Assembly: GCF_013426735.1 (NCBI RefSeq)
Contig: NZ_AP023274.1
Coordinates: 186,001 to 250,000, forward strand
From: Agrobacterium vitis
Lineage (GTDB): Bacteria; Pseudomonadota; Alphaproteobacteria; Rhizobiales; Rhizobiaceae
Reading direction: 5' to 3'
Length of the DNA: 64,000 nt
The position numbers were made by a program, and so were the translations under genes. The notes under the pieces were generated by a model. The model saw only the letters and a list, made by a program, of their open reading frames with translations. It did not search any database and was not told the DNA's origin. Positions 1 through 8,859 of this stretch are shown here, piece after piece. The stretch's first letter is position 1, and every line of letters begins with the position of its first letter.

Positions 1-770
1 ATCTTGATCAAGCAATAGCGAATGGTGACCGCGCCCGAGGATTGACAAGTTCTGGCGCATTATCAAGCCAACAGATAAAGGAATATCTGATTACCGAGCG
101 TAAAGCGAAAGCCTCTCTCTTTTCGGCGCGGGCTGCGTTGGTATCGTCTCAGCTTACCTTGGACAGGACCAAGGTGTACGCAGTGGACGACGGGGTCATA
201 TCCGAGCGCTCCGCATCTCTTGGTGATGTGGTGACCGCCGGTGGCGAGCTGTTCAAGTTGATCCGCCAAAATCGGATCGAATGGAAAGCGGAATTGCCAT
301 TTAATCGGCTGGCTGATGTCAAGGTCGGCACGAAAGCCGTCATCCCAACGCCGCGCGGCGACGTGCACGGTGAGGTCAGGATGGTGGCACCTTCGATGTC
401 AACCGACAATGGTCGCGTCATCGTCTACGTGACGCTGAATCCCACTCCAGGGATGGAGGCCCCAAAGATCGGCATCCTGGCCAGCGGCTACTTTGAATTC
501 AACAACACGGATGCGCTCACAGTGCCCGCTGCTGCCGTCACCCTCAAGGACGGCTTCTCATATGTGTTCATTTTGAACTCGGCAGACAAAAAAACGGTGA
601 CACGCAAGCGAGTAAAGCCTGGACGGCGGCAGGACGATCGTGTTGAAATCATTTCAGGAATTGAGAAGACTGACGACGTTGTTGCGTCAGGCGGCGTCTT
701 CCTTGCAGATGGCTCTGTAGTCCACGTTGTCGACAGCAATGATGCGGCAACGACGGAGGAATCAAAGTGA
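1..770 (+). CDS. RND efflux periplasmic adaptor (HlyD/MFP family), 5'-truncated by window edge
   Basis: This is the C-terminal part of a membrane-fusion adaptor that bridges an inner-membrane RND pump and an outer-membrane channel. The reading frame is open from base 3, so the gene starts outside the window; a TTG at 42 is only an internal codon. What remains shows the end of the alpha-helical hairpin (Q/K/E-rich), then a lipoyl/barrel-sandwich half with VYAVDDGVISERSASLGDVV (about 45-65 residues after base 42), a beta-barrel region and a membrane-proximal domain ending in a VASGGVFLADGS-type stretch. Its TGA stop overlaps the GTG start of the RND pump gene, so the two are translationally coupled. 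The substrate cannot be read from the sequence, and nothing ties the pair to the siderophore genes beyond proximity. Confidence 0.88.
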   Translation, partial: LDQAIANGDRARGLTSSGALSSQQIKEYLITERKAKASLFSARAALVSSQLTLDRTKVYAVDDGVISERSASLGDVVTAGGELFKLIRQNRIEWKAELPFNRLADVKVGTKAVIPTPRGDVHGEVRMVAPSMSTDNGRVIVYVTLNPTPGMEAPKIGILASGYFEFNNTDALTVPAAAVTLKDGFSYVFILNSADKKTVTRKRVKPGRRQDDRVEIISGIEKTDDVVASGGVFLADGSVVHVVDSNDAATTEESK

Positions 771-3700
771 ATTTCTCCTCTTGGTCTATTCGCAACCCTG
801 TCCCGCCGTTGCTGCTATTTGCATTGTTGACGGCCTGTGGCCTTTGGGCATTCAATCGTCTCGACATCCAAAACTTCCCGGATATGGATCTTCCAACCAT
901 CAATATCAGCGCGACGCTGGACGGCGCGGCGGCAGCCCAGCTCGAAACGGAAGTGGCCCGCAAGATCGAGGACAAACTGACCGGCCTGAGCAAGCTGGAT
1001 TCGGTAACCACGACGATCACTGATGGTTCAGTCAGCATTTCTGTCGCATTTGAGGTTGGGAAAGACACGCAAGCCGCATTGGACGAGGTCAAAAGCGCAG
1101 TCGATCAGGCCAAAAGCGACCTGCCACAAGATATGGATGATCCAACGGTCTCAAAGCAATCGTTGAACTCTTCTCCTCTGATTACCTTCGTGGTGCATTC
1201 CGACAAATTGGACGATGCAGAACTGTCGTGGTTCATCGATAACGACATGTCAAAAGCGCTGATGGCTGTCAAAGGCGTGGGTGAAGTTGGCCGTTTGGGC
1301 GGCATCGATCGGGAGATCAGGGTAGAGCTCAATTCCAACATGCTCGACAGCCTGGGCTTAACCGCCAATGACGTGAATACTCAGCTTGAAGCTGTGCAAA
1401 CCTATCTGTCTGGCGGCAAAGGACGAATTGGTGGTGAAAGCCAGTCTGTGCGTACCGTGGTTGCGGCAGAAACTGCCGATGAACTGCGCGCAATGCCTGT
1501 CCCGCTGCCAAAAGGCAGTTGGGTCAGACTGGACGAACTTGGCACAGTGACCGATTCCCAAAGCGATTTGACCTCACTTGCATATCTCAATGGAAAACCC
1601 GTCATTGCCGCCCAGATCAAACGGTCCAAAGGCTATTCAGATATCGCCGTCACCGACGATGTCCGCACCGCAATGAAGGCCTTTGCCGCGGCCAATCCGC
1701 AAGTGACAATCGAAGAAGCCTACAACACGATTGTTCCGACCGAGCAAAATTATGAATCGTCGATGGACATGATCTACGAGGGTGCGGTGATCGCGGTCCT
1801 GGTGGTCTGGATGTTCCTGCGCGATTGGCGTGCAACACTTCTGGCGGCTGTCGCTTTGCCGCTGTCGATCATACCGACATTCCTCGCCATGTATTTTTGT
1901 GGCTACACGCTGAACACGATCACGCTTTTGGCGCTATCGTTGGTGGTTGGTATTCTTGTCGATGATGCGATCGTCGAAATCGAGAATATTGAACGACACC
2001 TTAGAATGGGTAAAAGCCCCTTCGATGCTGCAATGGAAGCGGCAAACGAAATTGGTTTGGCGGTTATCGCCACAACCTTCACGTTGGTCGCCGTGTTTTT
2101 GCCGACCGCCTTCATGGGCGGAGTGGTCGGTATCATTTTCAAGCAATTTGGCATCACGGCCTCTGTGGCTGTTCTTGCTTCTCTTTTGGTCGCTCGGTTG
2201 GTCACGCCGATGATGGCGGCTTACATATTGAAGCCTGGCACTGCAAAAGAAGAAGAAGACGGTCGTTTGATGCGGTCCTATCTTTGGCTTGTGAAAGGGG
2301 CGCTCCGGCGTCGCTGGATACCGGTGCTGGGGACTGTCGGATTTTTGGCATTCACACTTCTGCTCCTGAGCCATTTGTCTACCGGCTTTTTTCCGGCATC
2401 TGACGATGCGCAAACCAAGGTCACCATCACGACGCCGACGGGATCGACGATTGAGACAACGGATGAAGCGTCGCGAAAAGCGTCCGAGATCATCGCCAAG
2501 GTTAATCATGTTACCTCCGTGTTTCAGGCAACGGGTACGGCCTCCACTGGAGGCGGTGCAAGCAGTACAACGACGTCCAGCACCAATAGCGCCACGATTG
2601 TTGTCAACCTGACGCCGATTGGCGAGCGCGATGTCAAGCAGTCGCAGATCGAAGCGGATTTACGAAAAGCTTTGGAAAAAGTGCCGGGCCTGCGCCTTGA
2701 AACAGGCACTGGCGGGAATGGCACGCAGCTCACTCTCACCTTGTCAGGGGATGACTCCGAAGTTTTGGAAAAGGCAGCCGCCAGCCTCGAGACGGGTCTG
2801 CGCACATTGTCCGGTATTGGCAACGTGACATCCTCTGCCGCCATGCAGTCACCAGAGATCATCATCAAACCGGATTTGGCGAAAGCCGCGTCCTTGGGTG
2901 TGACGTCCAAGGCGATTGCTCAGGCTATTCGGGTAGCGACGGCAGGAGCGTATGATACCGCGCTATCCAAGCTTAATCTTCCTGAACGTCAGATCAATAT
3001 CCGGGTCATGCTGGACACAACAAATCGCCAGTCCCTTGACGCAATATCTCTTATCCCGGTCGAGGGCAGCGCGGGCAACGTTGCCCTTGGGGCAATCGCT
3101 GATATTTCTATTGGGTCCAGCCCAAGCGAAATCAATCGGCTCGACAGATCACGCAATGTCACACTCACGATTGAACTGAATGGCAGGAGCCTATCCGAAG
3201 TCACCGCTGAGGCCGCCCAATTGCCAAGCTATAAAAACTTGCCACAAGGCGTAAAATTTGTCGAACAGGGTGAATTGAAGCGTCAAACTGAGTTGTTCAA
3301 CAGTTTCGCCACGGCGATAGCGATCGGCATTTTCTGCATCTACGCTGTTCTAGTCCTCCTCTTCCATGATTTCCTGCAGCCGGTCACGATCCTGATGGCA
3401 ATTCCGCTGGCGCTTGGCGGGGCCCTGTTGCCGCTTGTACTCACCGGTACCAGCTTCTCGATGCCTGCGGTGATTGGTCTGCTCCTTTTGATCGGAATCG
3501 TCTCCAAAAACTCCATTCTGCTTGTGGAATATGCGATTGAAGCACGCCGGGGAGGCATGTCTCGTTATGACGCGCTTGTCGATGCGTGTCACAAACGCGC
3601 GCGTCCGATCATTATGACCACAATCGCGATGGCTGGCGGCATGGCACCAGCAGCGCTCAGCCTCGTCGCCGGCGATTCTAGTTTTCGTCAACCCATGGGT

Positions 3701-3823
3701 ATCGTCGTGATTGGCGGGTTGTTGACCTCAACCTTCTTGAGCCTCCTGATCATCCCGGTGGTGTTCACATTTTTAGATGATCTTCTGGTTTGGCTTAAAG
3801 CGAGGTTCGGAGTGACCTCGTAA
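767..3823 (+). CDS. RND efflux permease (AcrB/HAE1-like family)
   Basis: Proton-driven inner-membrane efflux pump of 1018 residues, a normal length for the family. An N-terminal transmembrane helix (about residues 12-30) is followed by a large periplasmic porter region. A cluster of helices comes next, with the proton-relay helix carrying GILVDDAIVEIENIERH near residue 400; a second porter domain and a C-terminal helix cluster (about 850-1010) complete the usual two-fold repeat. The start is GTG, preceded by a clear CGGAGGA ribosome binding site at 754-760, and the adaptor stop codon overlaps it. Export of a drug, metal or siderophore is possible in principle. The subgroup cannot be assigned from sequence alone, so the substrate is unknown. 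Confidence 0.93.
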   Translation: MNFSSWSIRNPVPPLLLFALLTACGLWAFNRLDIQNFPDMDLPTINISATLDGAAAAQLETEVARKIEDKLTGLSKLDSVTTTITDGSVSISVAFEVGKDTQAALDEVKSAVDQAKSDLPQDMDDPTVSKQSLNSSPLITFVVHSDKLDDAELSWFIDNDMSKALMAVKGVGEVGRLGGIDREIRVELNSNMLDSLGLTANDVNTQLEAVQTYLSGGKGRIGGESQSVRTVVAAETADELRAMPVPLPKGSWVRLDELGTVTDSQSDLTSLAYLNGKPVIAAQIKRSKGYSDIAVTDDVRTAMKAFAAANPQVTIEEAYNTIVPTEQNYESSMDMIYEGAVIAVLVVWMFLRDWRATLLAAVALPLSIIPTFLAMYFCGYTLNTITLLALSLVVGILVDDAIVEIENIERHLRMGKSPFDAAMEAANEIGLAVIATTFTLVAVFLPTAFMGGVVGIIFKQFGITASVAVLASLLVARLVTPMMAAYILKPGTAKEEEDGRLMRSYLWLVKGALRRRWIPVLGTVGFLAFTLLLLSHLSTGFFPASDDAQTKVTITTPTGSTIETTDEASRKASEIIAKVNHVTSVFQATGTASTGGGASSTTTSSTNSATIVVNLTPIGERDVKQSQIEADLRKALEKVPGLRLETGTGGNGTQLTLTLSGDDSEVLEKAAASLETGLRTLSGIGNVTSSAAMQSPEIIIKPDLAKAASLGVTSKAIAQAIRVATAGAYDTALSKLNLPERQINIRVMLDTTNRQSLDAISLIPVEGSAGNVALGAIADISIGSSPSEINRLDRSRNVTLTIELNGRSLSEVTAEAAQLPSYKNLPQGVKFVEQGELKRQTELFNSFATAIAIGIFCIYAVLVLLFHDFLQPVTILMAIPLALGGALLPLVLTGTSFSMPAVIGLLLLIGIVSKNSILLVEYAIEARRGGMSRYDALVDACHKRARPIIMTTIAMAGGMAPAALSLVAGDSSFRQPMGIVVIGGLLTSTFLSLLIIPVVFTFLDDLLVWLKARFGVTS

Positions 3824-3940
3824 TCTATAGCATCTGACTGGAGACGAGATAGGGAACAAGCCTGCTGCCCCCATGTCAAACCGGAAGCAGGTCAACGAGA
3901 GTGTTTATTAACAGCCGTGACAGAGAGAGTTCTGCGGATA

Positions 3941-4900
3941 TTATGACGGATGGATAACGATCAAGGGACCTAAACGTGTGACTTCCAAGCCAAGCGCCTT
4001 TTTGACGAAAGCAAGCGCGTCTTTGGTATCCGCAACCTTGATCGTACCGCTGACACGGCGACGCGCCAGCGCTGAACCCGCAATGATGATCCGGCCTCGG
4101 AAATGCCGGTTCATCTCCTCAACGACATAGGAAAGAGGCGCGTTGTCAACGGCGATTTGTCCGCGCCTCCATGCGAGAGCGACGAGGCCGTCGACCGGCG
4201 TCACGGCTGTCGTTTTCCTGGCGTAGTCGTAGATCGCTTGCTTGCCTTCGTTCACGCGCAGAGAGGCCGCCTGTTGACCGTCGCGCTCAAGCTGCACCGC
4301 ATTCTCCGTGACCGTCACCTCGGTATCTTCTTTGCCGTAGCGAACATCGAACGCTGTGCCGAGTGCGATCACCTTTGTCTCGCCAGCCACCACCGTAAAA
4401 GGTCGTTCGGGCGCATGAGCGACCTGAAAGAAGGCTTGGCCCCGCAGGAGGCGGATGATGCGGTGCCCCCCGGTGAAATCGACGGCAATCGCCGAGGACG
4501 CATTGAGCTGGACGATGGAACCATCCTCCAATGTACGAATGGGGGTTTCATCCGTACCGGCGATCATGTCCGCTTGCATGCGCAGCGGCCCATCGAATGC
4601 AAAGAAGGCGCCGGTTGCAAGGGCTGCCACCAACAGTGTTGCGATGATCGGCTTGGCCATGTTGCGGGGGCGCATGTCGATATCGGCCAGACCAGGATCG
4701 GACTGAATCGCGCGGCCAGCGTCGCCCATCACAAACTCGGCTGCGCTGTAGGTCCGACAGTTTTCCGGATCGCGCTTAAGCCATGTCTCAAAGAGAGCCC
4801 GGTCGTCCGGCGATTGGTTTGGGTCACCGTTGCGCAAGAGCCAGTCGGCCGCCTCGCGGTTTCGTCTTTTCCGACTGTCACTCGATTCCTTGACCGGCAT
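3941..4900 (-). CDS. fecR: FecR-type anti-sigma/sigma-regulator, inner membrane
   Basis: Transmembrane partner of an ECF sigma factor that passes the signal from a ligand-loaded TonB receptor to the sigma factor. The order of parts is typical: a cytosolic N-terminal domain (about 10-75, with REAADWLLRNGD), one transmembrane helix (about 85-105), a periplasmic FecR domain (about 115-215, with LEDGSIVQLNASSAIAVDF), and a C-terminal STN-like region ending in SGTIKVADTKDALAFVKKAL. At 319 residues the length is normal. A GGAG sequence lies just ahead of the ATG at 4900. It lies downstream of fecI on the same strand but 329 bp away, with its own candidate FecI-type promoter between them. It should sense the receptor encoded at 9851-12244. 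Confidence 0.93.
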   Translation of the reverse strand: MPVKESSDSRKRRNREAADWLLRNGDPNQSPDDRALFETWLKRDPENCRTYSAAEFVMGDAGRAIQSDPGLADIDMRPRNMAKPIIATLLVAALATGAFFAFDGPLRMQADMIAGTDETPIRTLEDGSIVQLNASSAIAVDFTGGHRIIRLLRGQAFFQVAHAPERPFTVVAGETKVIALGTAFDVRYGKEDTEVTVTENAVQLERDGQQAASLRVNEGKQAIYDYARKTTAVTPVDGLVALAWRRGQIAVDNAPLSYVVEEMNRHFRGRIIIAGSALARRRVSGTIKVADTKDALAFVKKALGLEVTRLGPLIVIHPS

Positions 4901-5003
4901 GGCTTACTCCAGACGCATCCTACGACCTCTACAGTGTCATACGCCGTATATGGCGCACAAAAGCTCGCTGTAGCGCTTTATATCTGCTGCATAATTATCG
5001 CTC

Positions 5004-5021
5004 TAAATCGATTTCGATTTA
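5004..5021. promoter_or_regulatory. 18-bp perfect inverted repeat in the fecR leader
   Basis: TAAATCGATTTCGATTTA is a perfect inverted repeat with 8-bp arms around TT. It lies on the fecR side of the candidate FecI-type promoter, about 13 bp after the -10 block, so it would sit near the start of the transcript. It could be a repressor operator. It is too AT-rich and short to be a strong terminator. No protein can be assigned to it. Confidence 0.35.
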
Positions 5022-5033
5022 AGGCAGTATACA

Positions 5034-5067
5034 GTAGACGTTTGACATCCACGGTTTGGGACACTGA
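5034..5067 (-). promoter_or_regulatory. Candidate FecI-dependent promoter of fecR
   Basis: Read on the minus strand, the motif is GTCCCAAACC, 12 bp, CGTCTAC. The same two blocks with the same 12-bp spacer occur upstream of the TonB receptor (12320-12353) and of the minus-strand Rrf2-like gene (53655-53688). CGTC is the usual core of ECF-type -10 elements and the upstream block contains an AAAC core, so an ECF promoter is a sound inference. The -10 block lies about 135 bp upstream of the fecR ATG. Confidence 0.6.
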
Positions 5068-5130
5068 CAACTGTCCAATCGCAAGGATATGACGGTTCTG
5101 CGTTCACGATACGGGATTCTTTGGGGATCA

Positions 5131-5220
5131 AGAGTTTGTCAGGGATAAGTGGCCACCGGTTTTCCCAAAAAGACGAACGAAAACGAAAGAAACGAGAGCC
5201 TGTCTGGTTCAATTTGAACC
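5131..5220. repeat. 90-bp dispersed repeat, copy A (RIME-like)
   Basis: This stretch aligns without gaps to 12378-12467; I count 73 identical bases of 90. Its core (AAGTGG, then GGTTTTC, then ACGAAAAC) resembles, in inverted orientation, the RIME element at 13353-13453. It ends with a palindrome, GGTTCAATTTGAACC (5206-5220). It starts 10 bp after the fecI stop codon and lies between fecI and the fecR promoter. Confidence 0.7.
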
Positions 5221-5229
5221 TGACTGCCT

Positions 5230-5778
5230 CTAGAGAATCCGGTCAAGGCAATGGGCAAACGCACGCCGCAGGTGCCGGTCGACCATGTTTCTGGAGATGT
5301 TGAGCCTGATGCTGATCTGGTCTGGTGTCAGATGATAAAGGCGATGGAGAATGAAGACGACACGTCGCCTCTCCGGCAGTTCCGCAATTGCTTCGCGAAG
5401 GGCTGCAAGCCGCGCTTCTATTTCCAGAGTGTGGTCCGGCGCGTGCCCGGTGCTTGGCGCCGAGAGGGCTTCCCGCTCCGATCCTGAGAACAGCCGGGCT
5501 TCCTTCGTTTCCCTGCGTTGGCGGTCAATGCCGAGATTGATGGCGGCACGGCAGAGAAAGGCCTTGATCGACCGCTTGTTCAGGAGAACCTCCGGTTTGG
5601 CGGCGAGCTTCACGTAGAGATCGTGCACCACGTCGCGGGCCGTTGAACTCGGGTGTCCCCGGCGGCGCACCGCATTGGTAATATCAGCATAGTGTGCTTC
5701 CATGGCTAGATTGAGCAACTCGCTGCTGTCAACGGTGTCCCAGACAAGGGACGAGGAGGAAGATCTCGACATCTGCAC
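5230..5778 (-). CDS. fecI: FecI-family ECF sigma factor
   Basis: Extracytoplasmic-function sigma factor of 182 residues. Region 2 spans about 25-100 (ARDVVHDLYVKLAAKPEVL, then AFLCRAAINLGIDRQRR), and region 4 about 120-180 (ELPERRRVVFILHRLYHLTP and ISRNMVDRHLRRAFAHCL). It is expected to direct RNA polymerase to iron-uptake genes when its partner FecR reports a loaded receptor. The frame starts with GTG at 5778; an ATG two codons later (5772) is an equally good start. It is downstream of the ABC importer genes on the same strand but separated by 288 bp, so it probably has its own promoter. The 90-bp repeat follows its stop codon. Confidence 0.94.
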   Translation of the reverse strand: MQMSRSSSSSLVWDTVDSSELLNLAMEAHYADITNAVRRRGHPSSTARDVVHDLYVKLAAKPEVLLNKRSIKAFLCRAAINLGIDRQRRETKEARLFSGSEREALSAPSTGHAPDHTLEIEARLAALREAIAELPERRRVVFILHRLYHLTPDQISIRLNISRNMVDRHLRRAFAHCLDRIL

Positions 5779-6066
5779 ATGGTTCCCAGCGAACGGTAGG
5801 TCAGGATAGACGCGGCTGAACCGTCATGGGGAATGGCTAGACAATCCCGAAAAGACGTGCAAGTGCAATGCCTTAGAAATGTGCCACTTCAGTCTGCTGC
5901 TGCGGAATAAAACAAGACTGTAAAACTCATCTTTGTGTCTGATTTTCTTGCCTGAATCCGTCTGATCGACTTCACCTGCTGGTGGCAAAGCAACCCGGAC
6001 CTTCTCGAAAATAGCAAGAAGTGTGATATTTTGGTGACATTCCTTGCGGCCTCAGAGAAGGCTGCT
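5779..6066. other. Intergenic region upstream of fecI
   Basis: This 288-bp non-coding stretch separates the end of the ABC ATPase gene from fecI and should hold the fecI promoter. I looked for the TGA-N9-TCA iron box and for the FecI-type promoter and found no convincing copy of either. An ATAGACG at 5806-5812 has only a weak match at the expected partner position. Confidence 0.5.
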
Positions 6067-6861
6067 TCAGAGCGGAATGCACAAAGGCGTTCCGGTAACG
6101 GGATCACGGATCACCATGCTCTTGACCTTGAAGACATCGGCGATCGTCTCCGCACTGATGACCTCATCAGGGGTTCCGATGGCCCTGATCCGGCCATCCT
6201 TCAAGAGGGCAATGTGCTCGGCGTAGCGTGCAGCCTGATTGATGTCGTGCAGCACGGCCACGACTGTCTTGCCGCGCTTTGCGACCAACATCGTAATCAG
6301 CTTCATCAGTTCAATCTGATGTTCGAGGTCGAGATAGGTTGTTGGCTCATCGAGAAAGATGGTCTCGCCCTGTTGCGCCAGCGTCATGGCAATCCAGGCA
6401 CGCTGCCGCTGGCCGCCGGAAAGGGTGTCCAGCATGCGGTTTGCAAGATCGGTCGTGCCTGTCAGCATGAGGGCCTCGTCGCATGCCTGCTGATCCTCAA
6501 GGGACCAGCGACTGAAAAGTGACTGATGCGGATAGCGCCCTTGACGGACGAGATCGGCAACGGTCAGCCCCTCAGGCGCGACAGCCCCTTGCAGCAACAC
6601 GCCCACTTTTCGCGCCACCTCGCGGGTGGAAAGCTGCGATACATCAAAGCCATCAAGGATAATGCTGCCAGCGGATGGTTTCATCAGCGCTGCGAAGGCG
6701 CGCAGGATTGTCGATTTGCCGCTGCCATTGGGGCCAAGCAGCGCTGTAAAGCGCTGTTGCGGAATGGCAAGATCGAGATTCTCAACGATGCGGCGATTGC
6801 CATAGGCAATATCGACGCCCTTGCTGGTGATTCTGGCAGCGCCTTGCGGGTCAGTGGTCAT
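6067..6861 (-). CDS. Ferric-siderophore ABC transporter ATPase (FecE/FhuC-like)
   Basis: ATP-binding subunit that powers uptake of a ferric siderophore across the inner membrane. Visible motifs are Walker A GPNGSGKST, the signature LSGGQRQRAWIAM, Walker B TIFLDEPTTYLD and the H-loop AVLHDINQAARYAEH. I place the start at the ATG at 6861, which overlaps the end of the upstream permease gene by 11 bp; an earlier in-frame start at 6888 would add nine residues. It is the last gene of the four-gene import operon (binding protein, permease, permease, ATPase), which is all overlapping and on the minus strand. The cargo is presumably the siderophore made by the neighbouring cluster. Confidence 0.95.
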   Translation of the reverse strand: MTTDPQGAARITSKGVDIAYGNRRIVENLDLAIPQQRFTALLGPNGSGKSTILRAFAALMKPSAGSIILDGFDVSQLSTREVARKVGVLLQGAVAPEGLTVADLVRQGRYPHQSLFSRWSLEDQQACDEALMLTGTTDLANRMLDTLSGGQRQRAWIAMTLAQQGETIFLDEPTTYLDLEHQIELMKLITMLVAKRGKTVVAVLHDINQAARYAEHIALLKDGRIRAIGTPDEVISAETIADVFKVKSMVIRDPVTGTPLCIPL

Positions 6862-7834
6862 GGCGACGTCTCCAGAGAATATAGCCAAAGAAGGGAGCGC
6901 CGACGAGCCCGGTCACGATTCCGGCCGGGAGCTGCGCTGGGGCCAGGATGACACGACCGATGAGATCGGCAGCGACCACAAGGCAGGCACCCACGAGGGC
7001 AGCGACCGGGAGGATCCGGGCGTGGGACACCCCTGCCAGCCGGCGCGCGATATGCGGCGCGACAAGGCCGACAAAGCCGATGAGACCGGACACGGCAATG
7101 GCGGCACCAGAGAGTACGGTCACCAGCAGGATCATCAGGCCCCGTATGCGATCGACGGGCTGGCCGAGGCTCCTTGCACTATTGTCACCGAAGCGGATCA
7201 GATCGAGCTCCCGCGCGGCGAGAAGGGTGAGTGCGATTGGCACGATGAGCCAGAGCGCAAGCAGCCGAACCTTGACCATGTTGGCGTCGTAGACGCTGCC
7301 TGCTAGCCACACCAACGCCCGCTGGACGTCGCCAATGTCACCGAAGGCGGACAGGAAAGTGGTCCCGGCGGAGGCGAGGGCGGAAAGCCCGATGCCGATC
7401 AGGATGATACGCAGCGAAGACGTGCCGCTGCGCCAGGCGAGCGCAAAAACGGCAAGGGCCATGGCGCTGGCACCCAGGAAGCCTGCCACTTGCAGAAGCG
7501 CCACTGGCGGATCACGGATCAACACAATGACCGCCATGGCCGCGGCAGCCGCACCACTGTTGATGCCCAGAACGCCCGGATCAGCAAGCGGATTGCGCAT
7601 GATGGCAATGCTGATCGTGCCGGCGAGCGCGAGTGCGACGCCAACGAGGAGCGCCAGAAGAAGGCGCGGAAGGCGTAGATCCCAAACAATCATTTCGCTC
7701 TGCAACTGGGCACGACCCGTGCCCATCAGCACATCGTAGAGTTCTTGCCAACCCAAGGACACGTCGCCAAAGGCGAGACTTGCCGCCATGAGAAATGTGA
7801 GCAGAAGCATCAGGGCAAGGAGAAGCCGGATCAT
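6851..7834 (-). CDS. Ferric-siderophore ABC transporter permease (FecD-like)
   Basis: Inner-membrane permease of the FecCD/BtuC family, 327 residues with about ten hydrophobic helices. The family-typical segment NPLADPGVLGINSGAAAA lies near residue 80, and GLIGFVGLVAPHIARRLAG lies near residue 260; the latter is the region that contacts the ATPase. The start ATG overlaps the stop of the preceding permease gene in an ATGA arrangement. It should form a heterodimer with the FecC-like protein at 7831-8859. Confidence 0.94.
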   Translation of the reverse strand: MIRLLLALMLLLTFLMAASLAFGDVSLGWQELYDVLMGTGRAQLQSEMIVWDLRLPRLLLALLVGVALALAGTISIAIMRNPLADPGVLGINSGAAAAAMAVIVLIRDPPVALLQVAGFLGASAMALAVFALAWRSGTSSLRIILIGIGLSALASAGTTFLSAFGDIGDVQRALVWLAGSVYDANMVKVRLLALWLIVPIALTLLAARELDLIRFGDNSARSLGQPVDRIRGLMILLVTVLSGAAIAVSGLIGFVGLVAPHIARRLAGVSHARILPVAALVGACLVVAADLIGRVILAPAQLPAGIVTGLVGAPFFGYILWRRRHDH

Positions 7835-8859
7835 GCGCCGTCCCTCAGCCGCGTGCGGGCGAGATAGAGGAAAAACGGCGCGCCGATCAACGCAATGGTG
7901 ACGCCGACGGGAAAGCTCTGGCTTCCAAACACCAATCGTCCGGCCGTATCTGCCACGATCACCAGCAGCGCACCGCCGAGTGCTGAGAAAGGAATGATCC
8001 AGCGATAGTCAACGCCGACACACATTCTCGCAACATGGGGCACGACAAGCCCGACGAAGCCAATCGGTCCGGCAAGTGCGACGGCACCCCCTGCAAGCAG
8101 AATGACCACGGCGACCGACACGCCGCGCCAGACGATGGGGTTCTGGCCGAGCGCGCGCGACGTATCCGCGCCAAGGCTGATTGTCGTCAGATGACGGCCA
8201 AAGGGCAGGGCAGCGATCAGCCCGGCAATGATATAGGGCGCAACGGTCTTAACTTGCTCGATGTTTCGTCCCGTCACCGAGCCTGCGGTCCAGAGGCGCA
8301 CGGCATCAAGAGTACTCTGGTCAAAGATCAGCATAACGGTGGTCACAGAGGTCAGGAAGGTCGCAACGATAGCTCCCGCCAGCACGAGCCTGAGGGGGGA
8401 TTGCCCCACCATTCCCATCGAACCCAGCGCATAGACAACGGTCGCGGCGATGGCTGCGCCGAGAAAAGCAAACCAAACGTAGATGTCGCCGATACCGGCA
8501 CCGAAAATGGCCATGACGGAGACAACTGCAAAGGCTGCGCCTGCGTTGATGCCCAGCAGGTCTGGTGAGGCGAGCGGATTGTTTGTCACCGCCTGCATGA
8601 TGGCACCAGAGACAGCCAGTGCGCTGCCTGCCAGCACCGCCGCAAGCACACGTGGTAGGCGAATGGTCATGACGATCAGGTGATCCCGCGATGTCTCGGA
8701 TGCGAAGAGTGCAGAGATGACCTTGGCGGGCGGCATCATCGCCGCACCCAGTGAGATGGCGATCACGGTGGCAAGCATGAGCAGACAGAGTAATGCGGCA
8801 AGCGCAAGCACTCGTCCTGCATCGGTTTCTGCAATATAGCCAGCCGTGCGGTCGGTCAT
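7831..8859 (-). CDS. Ferric-siderophore ABC transporter permease (FecC-like)
   Basis: Second permease of the importer. Family segments are NNPLASPDLLGINAGAAFAV and GPIGFVGLVVPHVARMCVG, and about nine or ten transmembrane helices are present. An in-frame start at 8934 exists, but the ATG at 8859 overlaps the stop of the binding-protein gene (ATGA). It gives a protein of 342 residues with a sensible N-terminus (MTDRTAG), so I chose it. Permease, permease and binding protein are all translationally coupled. Confidence 0.93.
   Translation of the reverse strand: MTDRTAGYIAETDAGRVLALAALLCLLMLATVIAISLGAAMMPPAKVISALFASETSRDHLIVMTIRLPRVLAAVLAGSALAVSGAIMQAVTNNPLASPDLLGINAGAAFAVVSVMAIFGAGIGDIYVWFAFLGAAIAATVVYALGSMGMVGQSPLRLVLAGAIVATFLTSVTTVMLIFDQSTLDAVRLWTAGSVTGRNIEQVKTVAPYIIAGLIAALPFGRHLTTISLGADTSRALGQNPIVWRGVSVAVVILLAGGAVALAGPIGFVGLVVPHVARMCVGVDYRWIIPFSALGGALLVIVADTAGRLVFGSQSFPVGVTIALIGAPFFLYLARTRLRDGA

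Noticed and set aside
5806..5834. ATAGACG upstream of fecI as a possible FecI autoregulated promoter
   Set aside because: The block at the expected distance (CATGGGGAAT) matches the upstream consensus poorly.
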